From assembly GCF_000374085.1 (NCBI RefSeq), contig NZ_KB893582.1, positions 1-44,077 on the forward strand: a DNA stretch of 44,077 nt. The letters run 5' to 3'. The position numbers were made by a program, and so were the translations under genes. Positions within the stretch are counted from its first letter, which is position 1. Every line of letters starts with the position of its first letter. Of the stretch, positions 1-7,399 are shown piece by piece. Source of the stretch: Spirosoma spitsbergense DSM 19989. GTDB taxonomy: Bacteria > Bacteroidota > Bacteroidia > Cytophagales > Spirosomataceae. The notes under the pieces were generated by a model that worked only from the letters and a program-made list of their open reading frames with translations, did not search any database and was not told where the DNA came from.

Positions 1-223
1 TACGTATGTGCAACCAGACTTGGCGGCCCGACATATCTAGATCGCGCACTTGCCTGGTTAAGTACTGATTGAGTTGGGTGGTTTGCTTGAGACAGGAAGG
101 GCAGGCCTGGCTGTTGGTTTGGAGTTGGCAAAATAGTGTAATTCGAGTCGGTGTATATTCGACCCGCTGCACCTGCAAATCAGGCAAGGCTAAAAGCTGT
201 TGGTAGAAGTCGGTTTCCTGCAT
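1..223 (-). CDS. ISL3-family transposase, N-terminal fragment cut by the window edge
   Basis: Reading the minus strand from the ATG at 221-223 gives about 74 codons that run off the left edge. The peptide carries a CPSC pair preceded by a further Cys, then RQVRDLDMSGRQVWLHIR. This matches the zinc-finger start of ISL3 (IS204/IS1001/IS1165-type) transposases, where a Cys cluster is followed by an R-x-x-D-L-x-x-x-G segment. The catalytic DDE part lies outside the window. The start codon is only about 10 bases from the stop of the truncated DUF262 gene, so the element probably inserted into that gene. I could not define its terminal inverted repeat or target duplication. The family call is fairly secure; the exact element is not known. 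Confidence 0.75.
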   Translation of the reverse strand, partial: MQETDFYQQLLALPDLQVQRVEYTPTRITLFCQLQTNSQACPSCLKQTTQLNQYLTRQVRDLDMSGRQVWLHIR

Positions 224-231
224 AGACCAAG

Positions 232-1707
232 TTAACCACAAGAATTGTCAGAGTACCAATTATAATTATCATTACCCAATTCGATTTTCCACCTAGCGTC
301 TGGATTTTGAGGAAAAATGTGTTCAATAGTTATATCTGAATTACCTTCAATAATTACATGTTCGTTATTCTTGTAATTCTCAATACGTTCAAATAGATAT
401 GTTCTATTCTTAGGTTTGATATTGTATACATCTTTCTCTTTCAATGCACTAATGGTTTCATTATCTCTTGGAAATTTCTGAACTCCCGATCTTTGCAATA
501 AAGATTTTTGTATAGAAAATAAATAATTATCAAACTCAACCTTGTCATATAAATTCATAAATATTTTGTTCAATGCGTTGGTTGGCAAACCTAGAACAAA
601 ACGTCTAAATGTAAAAGATTGAACAAGTGATAGGATTGAAATGAAAGTATTTTTCTCAATAATACTGTTTGAATAGTCTTCATAAACTTTCATCAAAAAA
701 GGAAAGGCAACATTAATTTCAAGTCTGTTAATATACTCGAGCTGAATTTTTATCTCCCTATCAGCTTCGTTCTTCGGATTCGTAAGCTTGTTATAATACT
801 TAACCAATGATTTCAATTCCGACAAAACAATTTCCAATTCATCTATTGTCGACGTTGGATACTTCTCCTTAAATTTCGCATAAACATCCCCTTTATTTGG
901 AATTTCTTTATTTTTCAGAGTAAGATAATCTCTAATAAACTCAGAAATTCGAGTCTTATTTAATGTCTCATCTTTTGCATTTCTTTCAATAACTTCCCAA
1001 TAATTTTTGTAAATTCTATCTTGATTTATTCTAGAAAGATCCATCAAAATATAATTTCTAATTAAGTCTGCTTGTGATAATTCAAGACCGGTCGAATTAA
1101 GACTTTCAAAAATTCTTTGTGGATTATCTTTTTGTCGGTCTAAAGCGATATCAACAAAAATTAGTTTAGAAAGCCCTTTTTGAATTAATTCAATGTTATC
1201 TACTTTAATTACCGATTTGAAATAGTCAAAATTCTCAATTATTTTCGAATAGCCTTTAAATTTATCTCCATCTGATGCACTCAATATATACTTTAAAGCA
1301 TCTTTATTGTTTTCCGTAGGTTTTAATTTTAACTTCTCTGATTCAGGTGCAAACTCATTGATCAAGTATGTTTTATGAATTCTATTTACCAGCATTTGAT
1401 TATCAATTTCCTTAGCAAGTCTATAGAGAGCAATGTAGATCAAAGTAATTGTAGTAAGTCTTTGTTGCCCATCAATAATAGTCAACTCTGTAAGTCCTGA
1501 TGCAGTATATACGTCATCGTGAACGTAAACTATGCTTCCAATAAAGTGAGCGTTTGTTTTATCGTTTTTGCCCGTTTCAATTATATCGTGTAAAAGTTGC
1601 TTACATTGAAAAAGTGTCCAGTCATAGTTTCTTTGATAGACAGGAATAGCAAATATTGTCTCATTTGTCGCTAGGAATTTATCTACTTTAGTTTCGTTTG
1701 CTTTCAT
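232..1707 (-). CDS. DUF262/DUF1524 (GmrSD-type) nuclease-like protein, C-terminally truncated
   Basis: The 491-residue product has the DUF262 hallmarks: IPVYQRNYDW at residues 21-30, IDGQQRLT at 78-85, and ESLNSTGLELSQADLIRNY at about 201-219. DUF262 has a ParB/Srx-like fold and is thought to bind nucleotide or sense modified DNA. The C-terminus begins the DUF1524 HNH-like nuclease with EHIFPQNP at 462-469, but stops about 20 residues later, before the N-L-T-type segment expected in this family. The family (GmrSD, and related restriction or phage-defence proteins) is usually longer. The gene is strikingly AT-rich compared with everything downstream, which suggests horizontal acquisition. The stop lies beside the ISL3 transposase start, so truncation by insertion is the simplest reading and nuclease activity is probably lost. 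No partner gene is visible. Confidence 0.8.
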   Translation of the reverse strand: MKANETKVDKFLATNETIFAIPVYQRNYDWTLFQCKQLLHDIIETGKNDKTNAHFIGSIVYVHDDVYTASGLTELTIIDGQQRLTTITLIYIALYRLAKEIDNQMLVNRIHKTYLINEFAPESEKLKLKPTENNKDALKYILSASDGDKFKGYSKIIENFDYFKSVIKVDNIELIQKGLSKLIFVDIALDRQKDNPQRIFESLNSTGLELSQADLIRNYILMDLSRINQDRIYKNYWEVIERNAKDETLNKTRISEFIRDYLTLKNKEIPNKGDVYAKFKEKYPTSTIDELEIVLSELKSLVKYYNKLTNPKNEADREIKIQLEYINRLEINVAFPFLMKVYEDYSNSIIEKNTFISILSLVQSFTFRRFVLGLPTNALNKIFMNLYDKVEFDNYLFSIQKSLLQRSGVQKFPRDNETISALKEKDVYNIKPKNRTYLFERIENYKNNEHVIIEGNSDITIEHIFPQNPDARWKIELGNDNYNWYSDNSCG

Positions 1708-1795
1708 ACTCTTCGTTACCTCTGGTCTTTATCAGTCTTGTTTTAATTAATCACACTCTTGTTACTAAACGTATTTCTTACTTCCACCTATCAAC

Positions 1796-1920
1796 ACGGC
1801 AAACTTTCGGACTACACCCGCCCGCTCCTATAACTCACTGAAAACAGTTGTATTTGATGAGTATTTTTTCAATTTTTCAGCACTACTTTAAAAGTATAGT
1901 AGATTCTTTATCAATCATTC
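1796..1920 (-). pseudogene. Decayed duplicate of the MoxR gene 3' end
   Basis: On the minus strand this stretch aligns with the last 35-40 codons of the intact MoxR gene at 2639-3556. Shared landmarks are GTRGTGCTGAAA, a CARAYRCARCTGT segment, an exact GAGCGGGCGGG, and a final GAAGTTT/GAAAGTTT. By eye roughly two thirds of bases match over about 95 bases. The copy has in-frame stops and a frameshift, and most differences are GC to AT, as in a decaying relic. It lies on the far side of the DHFR-like gene from the real MoxR, so a past duplication or rearrangement is likely. The outer limits are approximate. Confidence 0.5.
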
Positions 1921-1982
1921 AACCCCTTTCCGTCAAGGATTCGTGGCATGCATTTTTCAATCCTCGACTCCCGGGTTTTGGC

Positions 1983-2522
1983 CTACTTGTCGGCACGCTT
2001 GTAGTGGAGCTGCGTTAGTCCTTTGTCGAATTGTTTGGTTGAGACGAGTTCCAGAACCTGTTCCGGCCGACCGTCTTTGAATAGTCTTGTACCACTACCC
2101 ACTAAAATCGGAATAATGGAAATAATGAGTTCGTCAAGTAAGGTATCGTTTAAAAGTTCATTGACGATTTCGGCTCCACCATCCACGAAGATATTTTTCC
2201 CTTGTTCGTTCTTAAGCCTCGAAACAAGGTCTTTGAGTGAACCCGTGTAAAAAGTTGTCTTACCTGCACTTGGTCTGGCGGTCCTCGTTATGATGTATGC
2301 GTTTTTGTCAGCGTGCGGAAACTCCGGAACATGGGTCATTACCCAATCGTACGTTTTCCGGCCAAGTATTACCGTATCCACCGATTCTACGAAGTCGGCA
2401 TAACCGTAATCTTCACCCTCCTGCTCAACGATTGACAAAAAACTAAGGTCGTCATCTGGCTTTGCAATGTACCCGTCTACACTCGTTGCGATGTATAAAA
2501 TCACTTTACGTTCTGCTGTCAT
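1983..2522 (-). CDS. Dihydrofolate reductase family protein (RibD C-terminal-like)
   Basis: A 179-residue protein with the fold of RibD-C/DHFR-like reductases of the YwjB/YyaP type. It opens with VILYIATSVDGYIAKPDDD, where the S-x-D-G-Y/F-I-A motif is the usual nucleotide-site start. It then has VILGRKTYDWV, KNIFVDGGAEIVNELL (NADPH-binding glycine stretch), and a closing IISIIPILVGSGTRLF. These proteins are NADPH-dependent reductases of unknown substrate and are not the housekeeping folA enzyme. Length is normal for the family and it is predicted cytoplasmic. It follows the MoxR gene on the same strand with a 116-base gap, so co-transcription is possible but not shown. The codon use resembles the surrounding chromosome rather than the AT-rich DUF262 gene. 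Confidence 0.85.
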   Translation of the reverse strand: MTAERKVILYIATSVDGYIAKPDDDLSFLSIVEQEGEDYGYADFVESVDTVILGRKTYDWVMTHVPEFPHADKNAYIITRTARPSAGKTTFYTGSLKDLVSRLKNEQGKNIFVDGGAEIVNELLNDTLLDELIISIIPILVGSGTRLFKDGRPEQVLELVSTKQFDKGLTQLHYKRADK

Positions 2523-2638
2523 TTTTTGGCGGTTAATTGCCTGTCATAATTATGCTATAGTGGCCTGAAGGCTAATGCGCCGTAGCACGAATTTTTCGGT
2601 GTGCGGTACAGCCATTGACGGTACGGTTGCCGCACCTC

Positions 2639-3556
2639 TCACAAATTATCAAACTTCGAGACGATCCCCGCCCGCTCGTACAGCTCACTCAGCGACAGCT
2701 GCGTCTGGCGGATGTCTTTCCAGTCTTTCAGCACCACACCCAGGGTTTCTTCGATGAGCGATTTGTCCAGATGCGTGAAATGCAGGGACGACAGGGCCAG
2801 TGCCCAGTCGAGGGTTTCGGCGATACCGGGCGTTTTTTCCAGCCGCAACTGCCGTAGTTCCCGCATGAAGGCGCAAATCTGTTCGGCCAGGGCGGTATCG
2901 ATGCCGGGTACTTTCTCCCGCACAATGCGCAACTCTTTGTCGTAGTCGGGGTAGTCGATGTACACGTACAGGCACCGTCGGCGGAGAGCTTCGGAGAGTT
3001 CGCGGACGCGGTTACCCGTCACCACTACGTGCGGGATGTGGGTGGCGCGGATGGTGCCAATTTCGGGAATGGTAATCTGCCAGTCGGACAGTACTTCGAG
3101 CAGGAAACTTTCAAACTCTTCGTCGGCCCGGTCCACTTCGTCAATCAGCAATACCGGTGCTTTGTGGTGCGTAATTGCCTGCAACAGCGGCCGTTTTAGC
3201 AGGAAGGTATCAGAAAATAAATCCTTTTCCTGCTCGGCCAGCGAGCCGTTTTCGTTCGCCTGCCGGCCCGTTACCTCTAGTAGTTTCAGGTGCAGGAGCT
3301 GCCGTTGGTAGTTCCATTCGTACAACGCGTGGCTGGCATCCAGTCCTTCGTAACACTGTAGTCGAATCAGGTCGGTGTTCAGGGCGCGGGCCATCACTTT
3401 GGCGATTTCCGTTTTGCCCACCCCGGCCGGTCCTTCGATGAGCAGCGGCTTCTGCAGTTGAATCGACAAAAAGACCGACATCACGATTTGCGGGTCGGTA
3501 ATATATCCCTGCTGAGCGAGGAGTTCCTGAATGGTTTCGCGGGTATGGTTGAGCAT
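2639..3556 (-). CDS. MoxR-family AAA+ ATPase
   Basis: The 305-residue product is a compact MoxR/CoxD-type AAA+ ATPase. Walker A is GPAGVGKT at 42-49, Walker B VLLIDEVDRAD at 135-145, sensor 1 VVTGN at about 178-182, and an arginine-finger LRRRC at 191-195. MoxR ATPases act as chaperones that insert cofactors or remodel partners, usually together with a von Willebrand A-domain protein. No VWA gene is present here. Instead the genes upstream on the same strand are two membrane-anchored HHH proteins and an OmpA-like protein. The nearest upstream gene is 168 bases away, so shared transcription is only possible. A degenerate copy of this gene's 3' end lies at about 1.8 kb. Confidence 0.88.
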   Translation of the reverse strand: MLNHTRETIQELLAQQGYITDPQIVMSVFLSIQLQKPLLIEGPAGVGKTEIAKVMARALNTDLIRLQCYEGLDASHALYEWNYQRQLLHLKLLEVTGRQANENGSLAEQEKDLFSDTFLLKRPLLQAITHHKAPVLLIDEVDRADEEFESFLLEVLSDWQITIPEIGTIRATHIPHVVVTGNRVRELSEALRRRCLYVYIDYPDYDKELRIVREKVPGIDTALAEQICAFMRELRQLRLEKTPGIAETLDWALALSSLHFTHLDKSLIEETLGVVLKDWKDIRQTQLSLSELYERAGIVSKFDNL

Positions 3557-3724
3557 AAGAAGGAGTTGGAACTACATCGGCACCGGGCCGAAGCGCCAAC
3601 GGTAACCCGGGCAGGAAGCCAGTGAGTTGTATATTTCGGCAATTACATGGATCACAAACTGGAAGCAGGCATAGCACCGTACGCACCATTTCGCAGGCAA
3701 AACGGGCTACACTACTGGAAGCAC

Positions 3725-4417
3725 TTACGGCTTGTCGCCGTATTTTTTGTCGTAAAACCCCTTCGCCTGATCAACCCAGTTGTCCCGGTCGATGCGGCCC
3801 GGGAAGAATTCAATCAGTTCATTTACTTTGGTAATATCTTCTTTGGTAAAATTGGCTACCTGCCGAAACGTATAGATACCCAGGCTATGGAGTTTACGTT
3901 CCAGGAAAGGCCCGATACCAACAATATCTTTCAAATCATCGGCTTCGGAAGCCGTTGCCCGGCCAATCCGGTCGAAGTTGACTTCACTGGCGCGGGAAGC
4001 AATCCGGTTAAGCACGGCAGCCTCCGAATTACCCGCCAATGCCTTTGAATCGACGGGGGCAGCGGGTTCTGTATACGCTGTGTCAGGTATATTACTGGTT
4101 GTGGCTGGCGGTACCGCAATGGGTTCGGGCGTGTCATCGTGCGAAAAGGCCGGTAGTAGTGGGTCTGCATGAACAAAAGCCGCCGGTTCCGGTATTTCCC
4201 GTTCTATGGGCTCGGGCATTCTTTCCGTTTTCTGTTCGGGCTCCTCTCCCGACCGACACGCTTCCAGTTCGGCTTCTTTATCGGCTACGGCCGAGCGGAG
4301 TGACCGGAGTTGACCCGATAATGCCAGACGCCCCAGAATCCAGCCGATACCGGCGGCCAGCATTAGTAATAAAAGAATTTCGATGATTGCCTGCAAACGG
4401 GGTTCTACTCCAAACAT
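3725..4417 (-). CDS. Membrane-anchored helix-hairpin-helix protein (paralog 1)
   Basis: A 230-residue protein. Residues about 8-30 form one hydrophobic helix with LLLLMLAAGIGWILGRLAL, followed by a charged, proline- and glutamate-rich linker to about residue 125. The C-terminal 100 residues hold a helix-hairpin-helix module with DDLKDIVGIGPFLERKLHSL and GIYTFRQVANFTKEDI, then IEFFPGRIDRDNWVDQA. This resembles COG3743-type predicted FEN1-like H3TH domains; such domains usually bind DNA or mediate protein contacts. The same domain recurs in the next gene upstream (4525-5016), so the two are paralogs differing in linker length. The position between an OmpA-like gene and MoxR suggests an envelope role rather than DNA repair, but that is inference. 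No catalytic residues are recognised. Confidence 0.75.
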   Translation of the reverse strand: MFGVEPRLQAIIEILLLLMLAAGIGWILGRLALSGQLRSLRSAVADKEAELEACRSGEEPEQKTERMPEPIEREIPEPAAFVHADPLLPAFSHDDTPEPIAVPPATTSNIPDTAYTEPAAPVDSKALAGNSEAAVLNRIASRASEVNFDRIGRATASEADDLKDIVGIGPFLERKLHSLGIYTFRQVANFTKEDITKVNELIEFFPGRIDRDNWVDQAKGFYDKKYGDKP

Positions 4418-4524
4418 GACGGACTTTTATTAAGGGTTGCACTACTCCCAAACCATCGGAACGGTTCGGATATAAAGGTGATGTCTATGTCAGCTGTCTA
4501 ACGAGCAGATAGTGGACCGCATGG

Positions 4525-5016
4525 TCACTTCTCTTTTGTCAAATCGGCCGCCTGTCTGACCCAGTTATCCCGCTCGATACGGCCGGGGAAAAACTCGATG
4601 ATATCATTGATCGTATCGATATCTTCCTTCGTGAAGTTGGCAATTTGCCGAAAGGTATAAATACCGATAACGTGTAGCTTCTTTTCCAGAAACGGCCCGA
4701 TGCCCATAATTTCTTTCAGATCGTCGGCATCGGCAGCAGAGGCCCTGCCAAGACGGGTGAAATTAATTTCATTCGACCGGCTACGAATGCGGTTCAATAC
4801 GGTCGTTTCTTCATCATTACCATCAAACACCGGTATTTTGCTGCGATGGCACTCGTCAAGGTCACGTTTTGTGATAACCAGACTACCTTCCAGCCGGACG
4901 ATATTTTTTTTGTGGGAAGCGTAGCCAATAAAAAAACCCAGCATACCCGCCACAATCATCATAATCCATTGCTGCAATTGGGCATCCGGCAGGTTAAGGG
5001 GATTCAGATCAAACAT
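4525..5016 (-). CDS. Membrane-anchored helix-hairpin-helix protein (paralog 2)
   Basis: A 163-residue protein with one N-terminal membrane helix (about residues 17-33, MMIVAGMLGFFIGYASHKK) and a short linker. The C-terminal module starts with a NRIRSRSNEINFTRLGRAS segment, followed by DDLKEIMGIGPFLEKKLHVI and a FFPGRIERDNWVRQA end. It is clearly paralogous to the protein encoded at 3725-4417 over the last 100 residues. The NRI(R/A)SR(S/A)xE(I/V)NF segment is also shared, so the conserved unit is larger than the HHH alone. It lies 68 bases downstream of the OmpA-like gene on the same strand. The function is unknown. Retention of both paralogs in one cluster suggests a hetero-oligomer or two-site arrangement, which is speculation. 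Confidence 0.75.
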   Translation of the reverse strand: MFDLNPLNLPDAQLQQWIMMIVAGMLGFFIGYASHKKNIVRLEGSLVITKRDLDECHRSKIPVFDGNDEETTVLNRIRSRSNEINFTRLGRASAADADDLKEIMGIGPFLEKKLHVIGIYTFRQIANFTKEDIDTINDIIEFFPGRIERDNWVRQAADLTKEK

Positions 5017-5084
5017 GATTGGTGAAATTTACAGATTGGACGCTCCTGGCGTTGGTTTATACCGAATAACTTTTCCATCTGGCC

Positions 5085-6122
5085 TTACTCCAGAACGACG
5101 GCCGTAACCCGCCGGTTGGCTTTCCGCCCCGACAGTGTACTGTTGTCGGCTTTAGGGTCCGCTTCTCCTTTTGCCTTTACCTCTATCTGTTCCGCTTTGA
5201 CGCCCGATTTACGGATTCTTGCTTTCACATCATTGGCGCGGTCGCGGGATAGTTGTAGGTTCATTTCTTCGGGCCCTTTATTATCGGTATAGCCGGTCAG
5301 GAGGAGTTTTTTACCGGGGTTGGCGTTCAGCACCTTAGCCGCTTCGTCGAAGAATTTCTTTGTTTCATCCGTTTTGATGAAGGTAGCTTCACCCAGCTGG
5401 AAATACAGGTCCATCGGCTTGAAAATCGACGTAAATTTCTGGGCCTCCGCCAGTTGCTTTTCCGTGACCGGCTCCGTTAGGGTGATTAACGCTGCGGTGC
5501 TGGTTTCAGCCGGTTTGCTAATGGTGCTGGTTTCGGCCGGTTTGCTAATGGTAAGGTCCGTTTCAACGGATTCTTCGGCTGCCGGTTCGGTTCCTGCAAA
5601 GGCAAAGTCCAGCCCACCCACCAGAGAGTCTCCTTTAGCCGTAACCGGCAGGTTCCGTTGGGTTCCTTTGGTGGTTAGGGAGGCAGCCGGAATGCCCTGC
5701 TGCACCAGGTACTGCTTCATGCCTTCTGCCCGGGCCAGACCCAGGTTTGGGAACGACGTTGCATTGGTTTCTGCGGAGGTATAGTACCCGGTTATCGCCA
5801 GCGTTCTGTCCCGATTGGCTTTCAGGTACGTAATCAGCGGATCGATTGGCCCGCCCAGCGCATTCATGTTGGCATTAGCTCCCGATTTGGCGAAGCTGAA
5901 ATTGCGGGGAAATGACATCCGGAAGTAGTTGCCATCGGCAATGGTAAACCCATCGGCACCGGGCGGGGTGGTGTACACGTCCTTTCCCTCCGTAGGCGGT
6001 TCCACCCGGGTGGCTGGCCCACTGTCGATACAAAGCTGCTTGATTTTGCAGACATGCCACCAGGTTGAGCCGATCATCCAGAATAGGAGCAGGATAATCC
6101 AGGGAGCTTTATTTGTTAGCAT
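5085..6122 (-). CDS. OmpA-like protein with two OmpA-type domains
   Basis: 345 residues starting with a hydrophobic segment (APWIILLLFWMIGSTWWHV), either an uncleaved anchor or a signal. Residues about 65-170 resemble an OmpA C-terminal fold but lack the usual T-D and N-R-R-V residues, so this copy is degenerate. The second copy, about 235-345, is canonical: LLLTGYTDNKG, LSRDRANDVKARI, and a final SGRKANRRVTAVVLE, which are the peptidoglycan-binding Asp and Arg positions. A linker with two near-identical SKPAETST units joins them. It probably tethers a membrane complex to peptidoglycan. It is the first gene of the minus-strand cluster with the two HHH proteins and perhaps MoxR, behind a good promoter at 6193-6223. 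Confidence 0.8.
   Translation of the reverse strand: MLTNKAPWIILLLFWMIGSTWWHVCKIKQLCIDSGPATRVEPPTEGKDVYTTPPGADGFTIADGNYFRMSFPRNFSFAKSGANANMNALGGPIDPLITYLKANRDRTLAITGYYTSAETNATSFPNLGLARAEGMKQYLVQQGIPAASLTTKGTQRNLPVTAKGDSLVGGLDFAFAGTEPAAEESVETDLTISKPAETSTISKPAETSTAALITLTEPVTEKQLAEAQKFTSIFKPMDLYFQLGEATFIKTDETKKFFDEAAKVLNANPGKKLLLTGYTDNKGPEEMNLQLSRDRANDVKARIRKSGVKAEQIEVKAKGEADPKADNSTLSGRKANRRVTAVVLE
5497..5550. repeat. 27-bp tandem duplication in the OmpA-like gene
   Basis: Two adjacent 27-base copies (5497-5523 and 5524-5550) differ at a single base. They encode two SKPAETST-type units in the linker between the OmpA-like domains. The unit length is a multiple of three, so the frame is kept and copy number could vary without breaking the protein. 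Confidence 0.9.
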
Positions 6123-6192
6123 ACGAGCGGTTAATTTTTACGAAGACATGATGGTACGTATACGGGAGACGGTCATACGACAAAAGGTCGCT

Positions 6193-6223
6193 CAAAAATA
6201 GCAGTAACTTATATAAATGCAAG
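6193..6223 (-). promoter_or_regulatory. Bacteroidetes-type promoter for the OmpA/HHH cluster
   Basis: On the minus strand a CTTG (6220-6223) is followed after 19 bases by TATTTTTG (6193-6200). This fits the Bacteroidetes primary-sigma pattern TTTG, 19-21 bases, TAnnTTTG. It would start transcription near 6186, giving a leader of about 64 bases before the OmpA-like ATG at 6122. Assigned by motif only. Confidence 0.6.
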
Positions 6224-6376
6224 ATTATCACTGCTTGTGAATAGATGCAACCCCGTTTCCGGTATTTAGCGTTAAGGAAGTAAATTTTTCAGTATTGTAA
6301 AAACCGGTCTGGATAGCTCACCGGAAATTAGTTGGCGTTAACTTGCCTTTTTTATAAAAACTGATTCCCGTTAACA

Positions 6377-7390
6377 ATGCTCATCGACTTACGAAGTGAT
6401 ACCATTACCCAGCCTACTCCCGCCATGCGCGAGGCCATGTTTACCGCCCCCCTTGGCGATGATGTGCTGGGCGACGACCCCACCGTGAATGCCCTCGAAG
6501 CGAAAGCCGCAGCTATGTTCGGTATGGAAGCCGCCCTGTTCTGCGCGTCAGGGACCATGACCAATCAACTGGCGATTCGCATCCATACCCGCCCCGGCGA
6601 TGATGTAATTTGTGATTACCTCTCGCACGTGTATCAGTACGAAGGTGGAGGAATTTCGGTCAATGCACTGGCATCCGTCAGCCTGGCTCACGGCGAACGG
6701 GGTAAACTCACCCCCGCCCTTGTCCGCGATTATATTTATAGCCCTGCCGATTCGCACAAGCCCCTTTCGCGTCTGGTTGTGCTGGAAAATACCGTTAACA
6801 AAGGGGGGGGGTGCTTTTATACGATCCCTGAAATTGCTGCCATCCGAAAACTGTGTGATGAGCAGGGGTTGCAACTCCACCTGGATGGTGCCCGGCTGTT
6901 CAACGCCCTGGTCGAAACCGGTGAACCGACAACGGCCTACGGCCAGTTGTTCGATTCCATCAGCATCTGCCTCTCCAAAGGGCTTGGGTGTCCGGTGGGG
7001 TCACTGTTGCTGGGCAAAGCCGACTTCATTCGTCAGGCCCGGCGGTACCGGAAACTAATGGGGGGGGGCTGGCGACAGGCCGGTTTTCTGGCCGCAGCAG
7101 GTATCTACGCCCTCGATCATCAGGTTGACCGATTAAAGCAGGACCACGTTCGCGCCCGCCGGATTGGTGCCATGCTGGAACGACTTCCTGCCGTAGAGGA
7201 AATTCTGCCTATCGACACGAATATTGTCATTTTCCGGCTTCCCGAAACCATCCTGGCAGCAGATTACGTTCAACAGTTGGAAACAAACGGTATTCGCGGC
7301 ATCGCGTTTGGCAAACATCAGGTCCGTTTTGTGACCCACCTGGACTTTACCGACGAGCAGTTAACAGAAATGGAAGCTCGTCTGAAGTAA
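6377..7390 (+). CDS. ltaE: Low-specificity L-threonine aldolase
   Basis: The 337-residue product is a fold-type I PLP enzyme that cleaves L-threonine or allo-threonine to glycine and acetaldehyde. It begins with the family signature LIDLRSDTITQPTPAMREAM, then GDDVLGDDPTVNALE. H84 lies in SHVYQYEGGG, D170 in LHLDGARLFNA, and the PLP lysine is K201 in CLSKGLGCPVGS. Length is normal for the family. The downstream acetyltransferase-nitrilase gene starts 9 bases after its stop, so they are probably co-transcribed. Two nine-base G runs, at about 6803-6811 and 7060-7068, encode the conserved GGG stretches and could be slippage-prone. Confidence 0.92.
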   Translation: MLIDLRSDTITQPTPAMREAMFTAPLGDDVLGDDPTVNALEAKAAAMFGMEAALFCASGTMTNQLAIRIHTRPGDDVICDYLSHVYQYEGGGISVNALASVSLAHGERGKLTPALVRDYIYSPADSHKPLSRLVVLENTVNKGGGCFYTIPEIAAIRKLCDEQGLQLHLDGARLFNALVETGEPTTAYGQLFDSISICLSKGLGCPVGSLLLGKADFIRQARRYRKLMGGGWRQAGFLAAAGIYALDHQVDRLKQDHVRARRIGAMLERLPAVEEILPIDTNIVIFRLPETILAADYVQQLETNGIRGIAFGKHQVRFVTHLDFTDEQLTEMEARLK

Positions 7391-7399
7391 GATTTTTTT

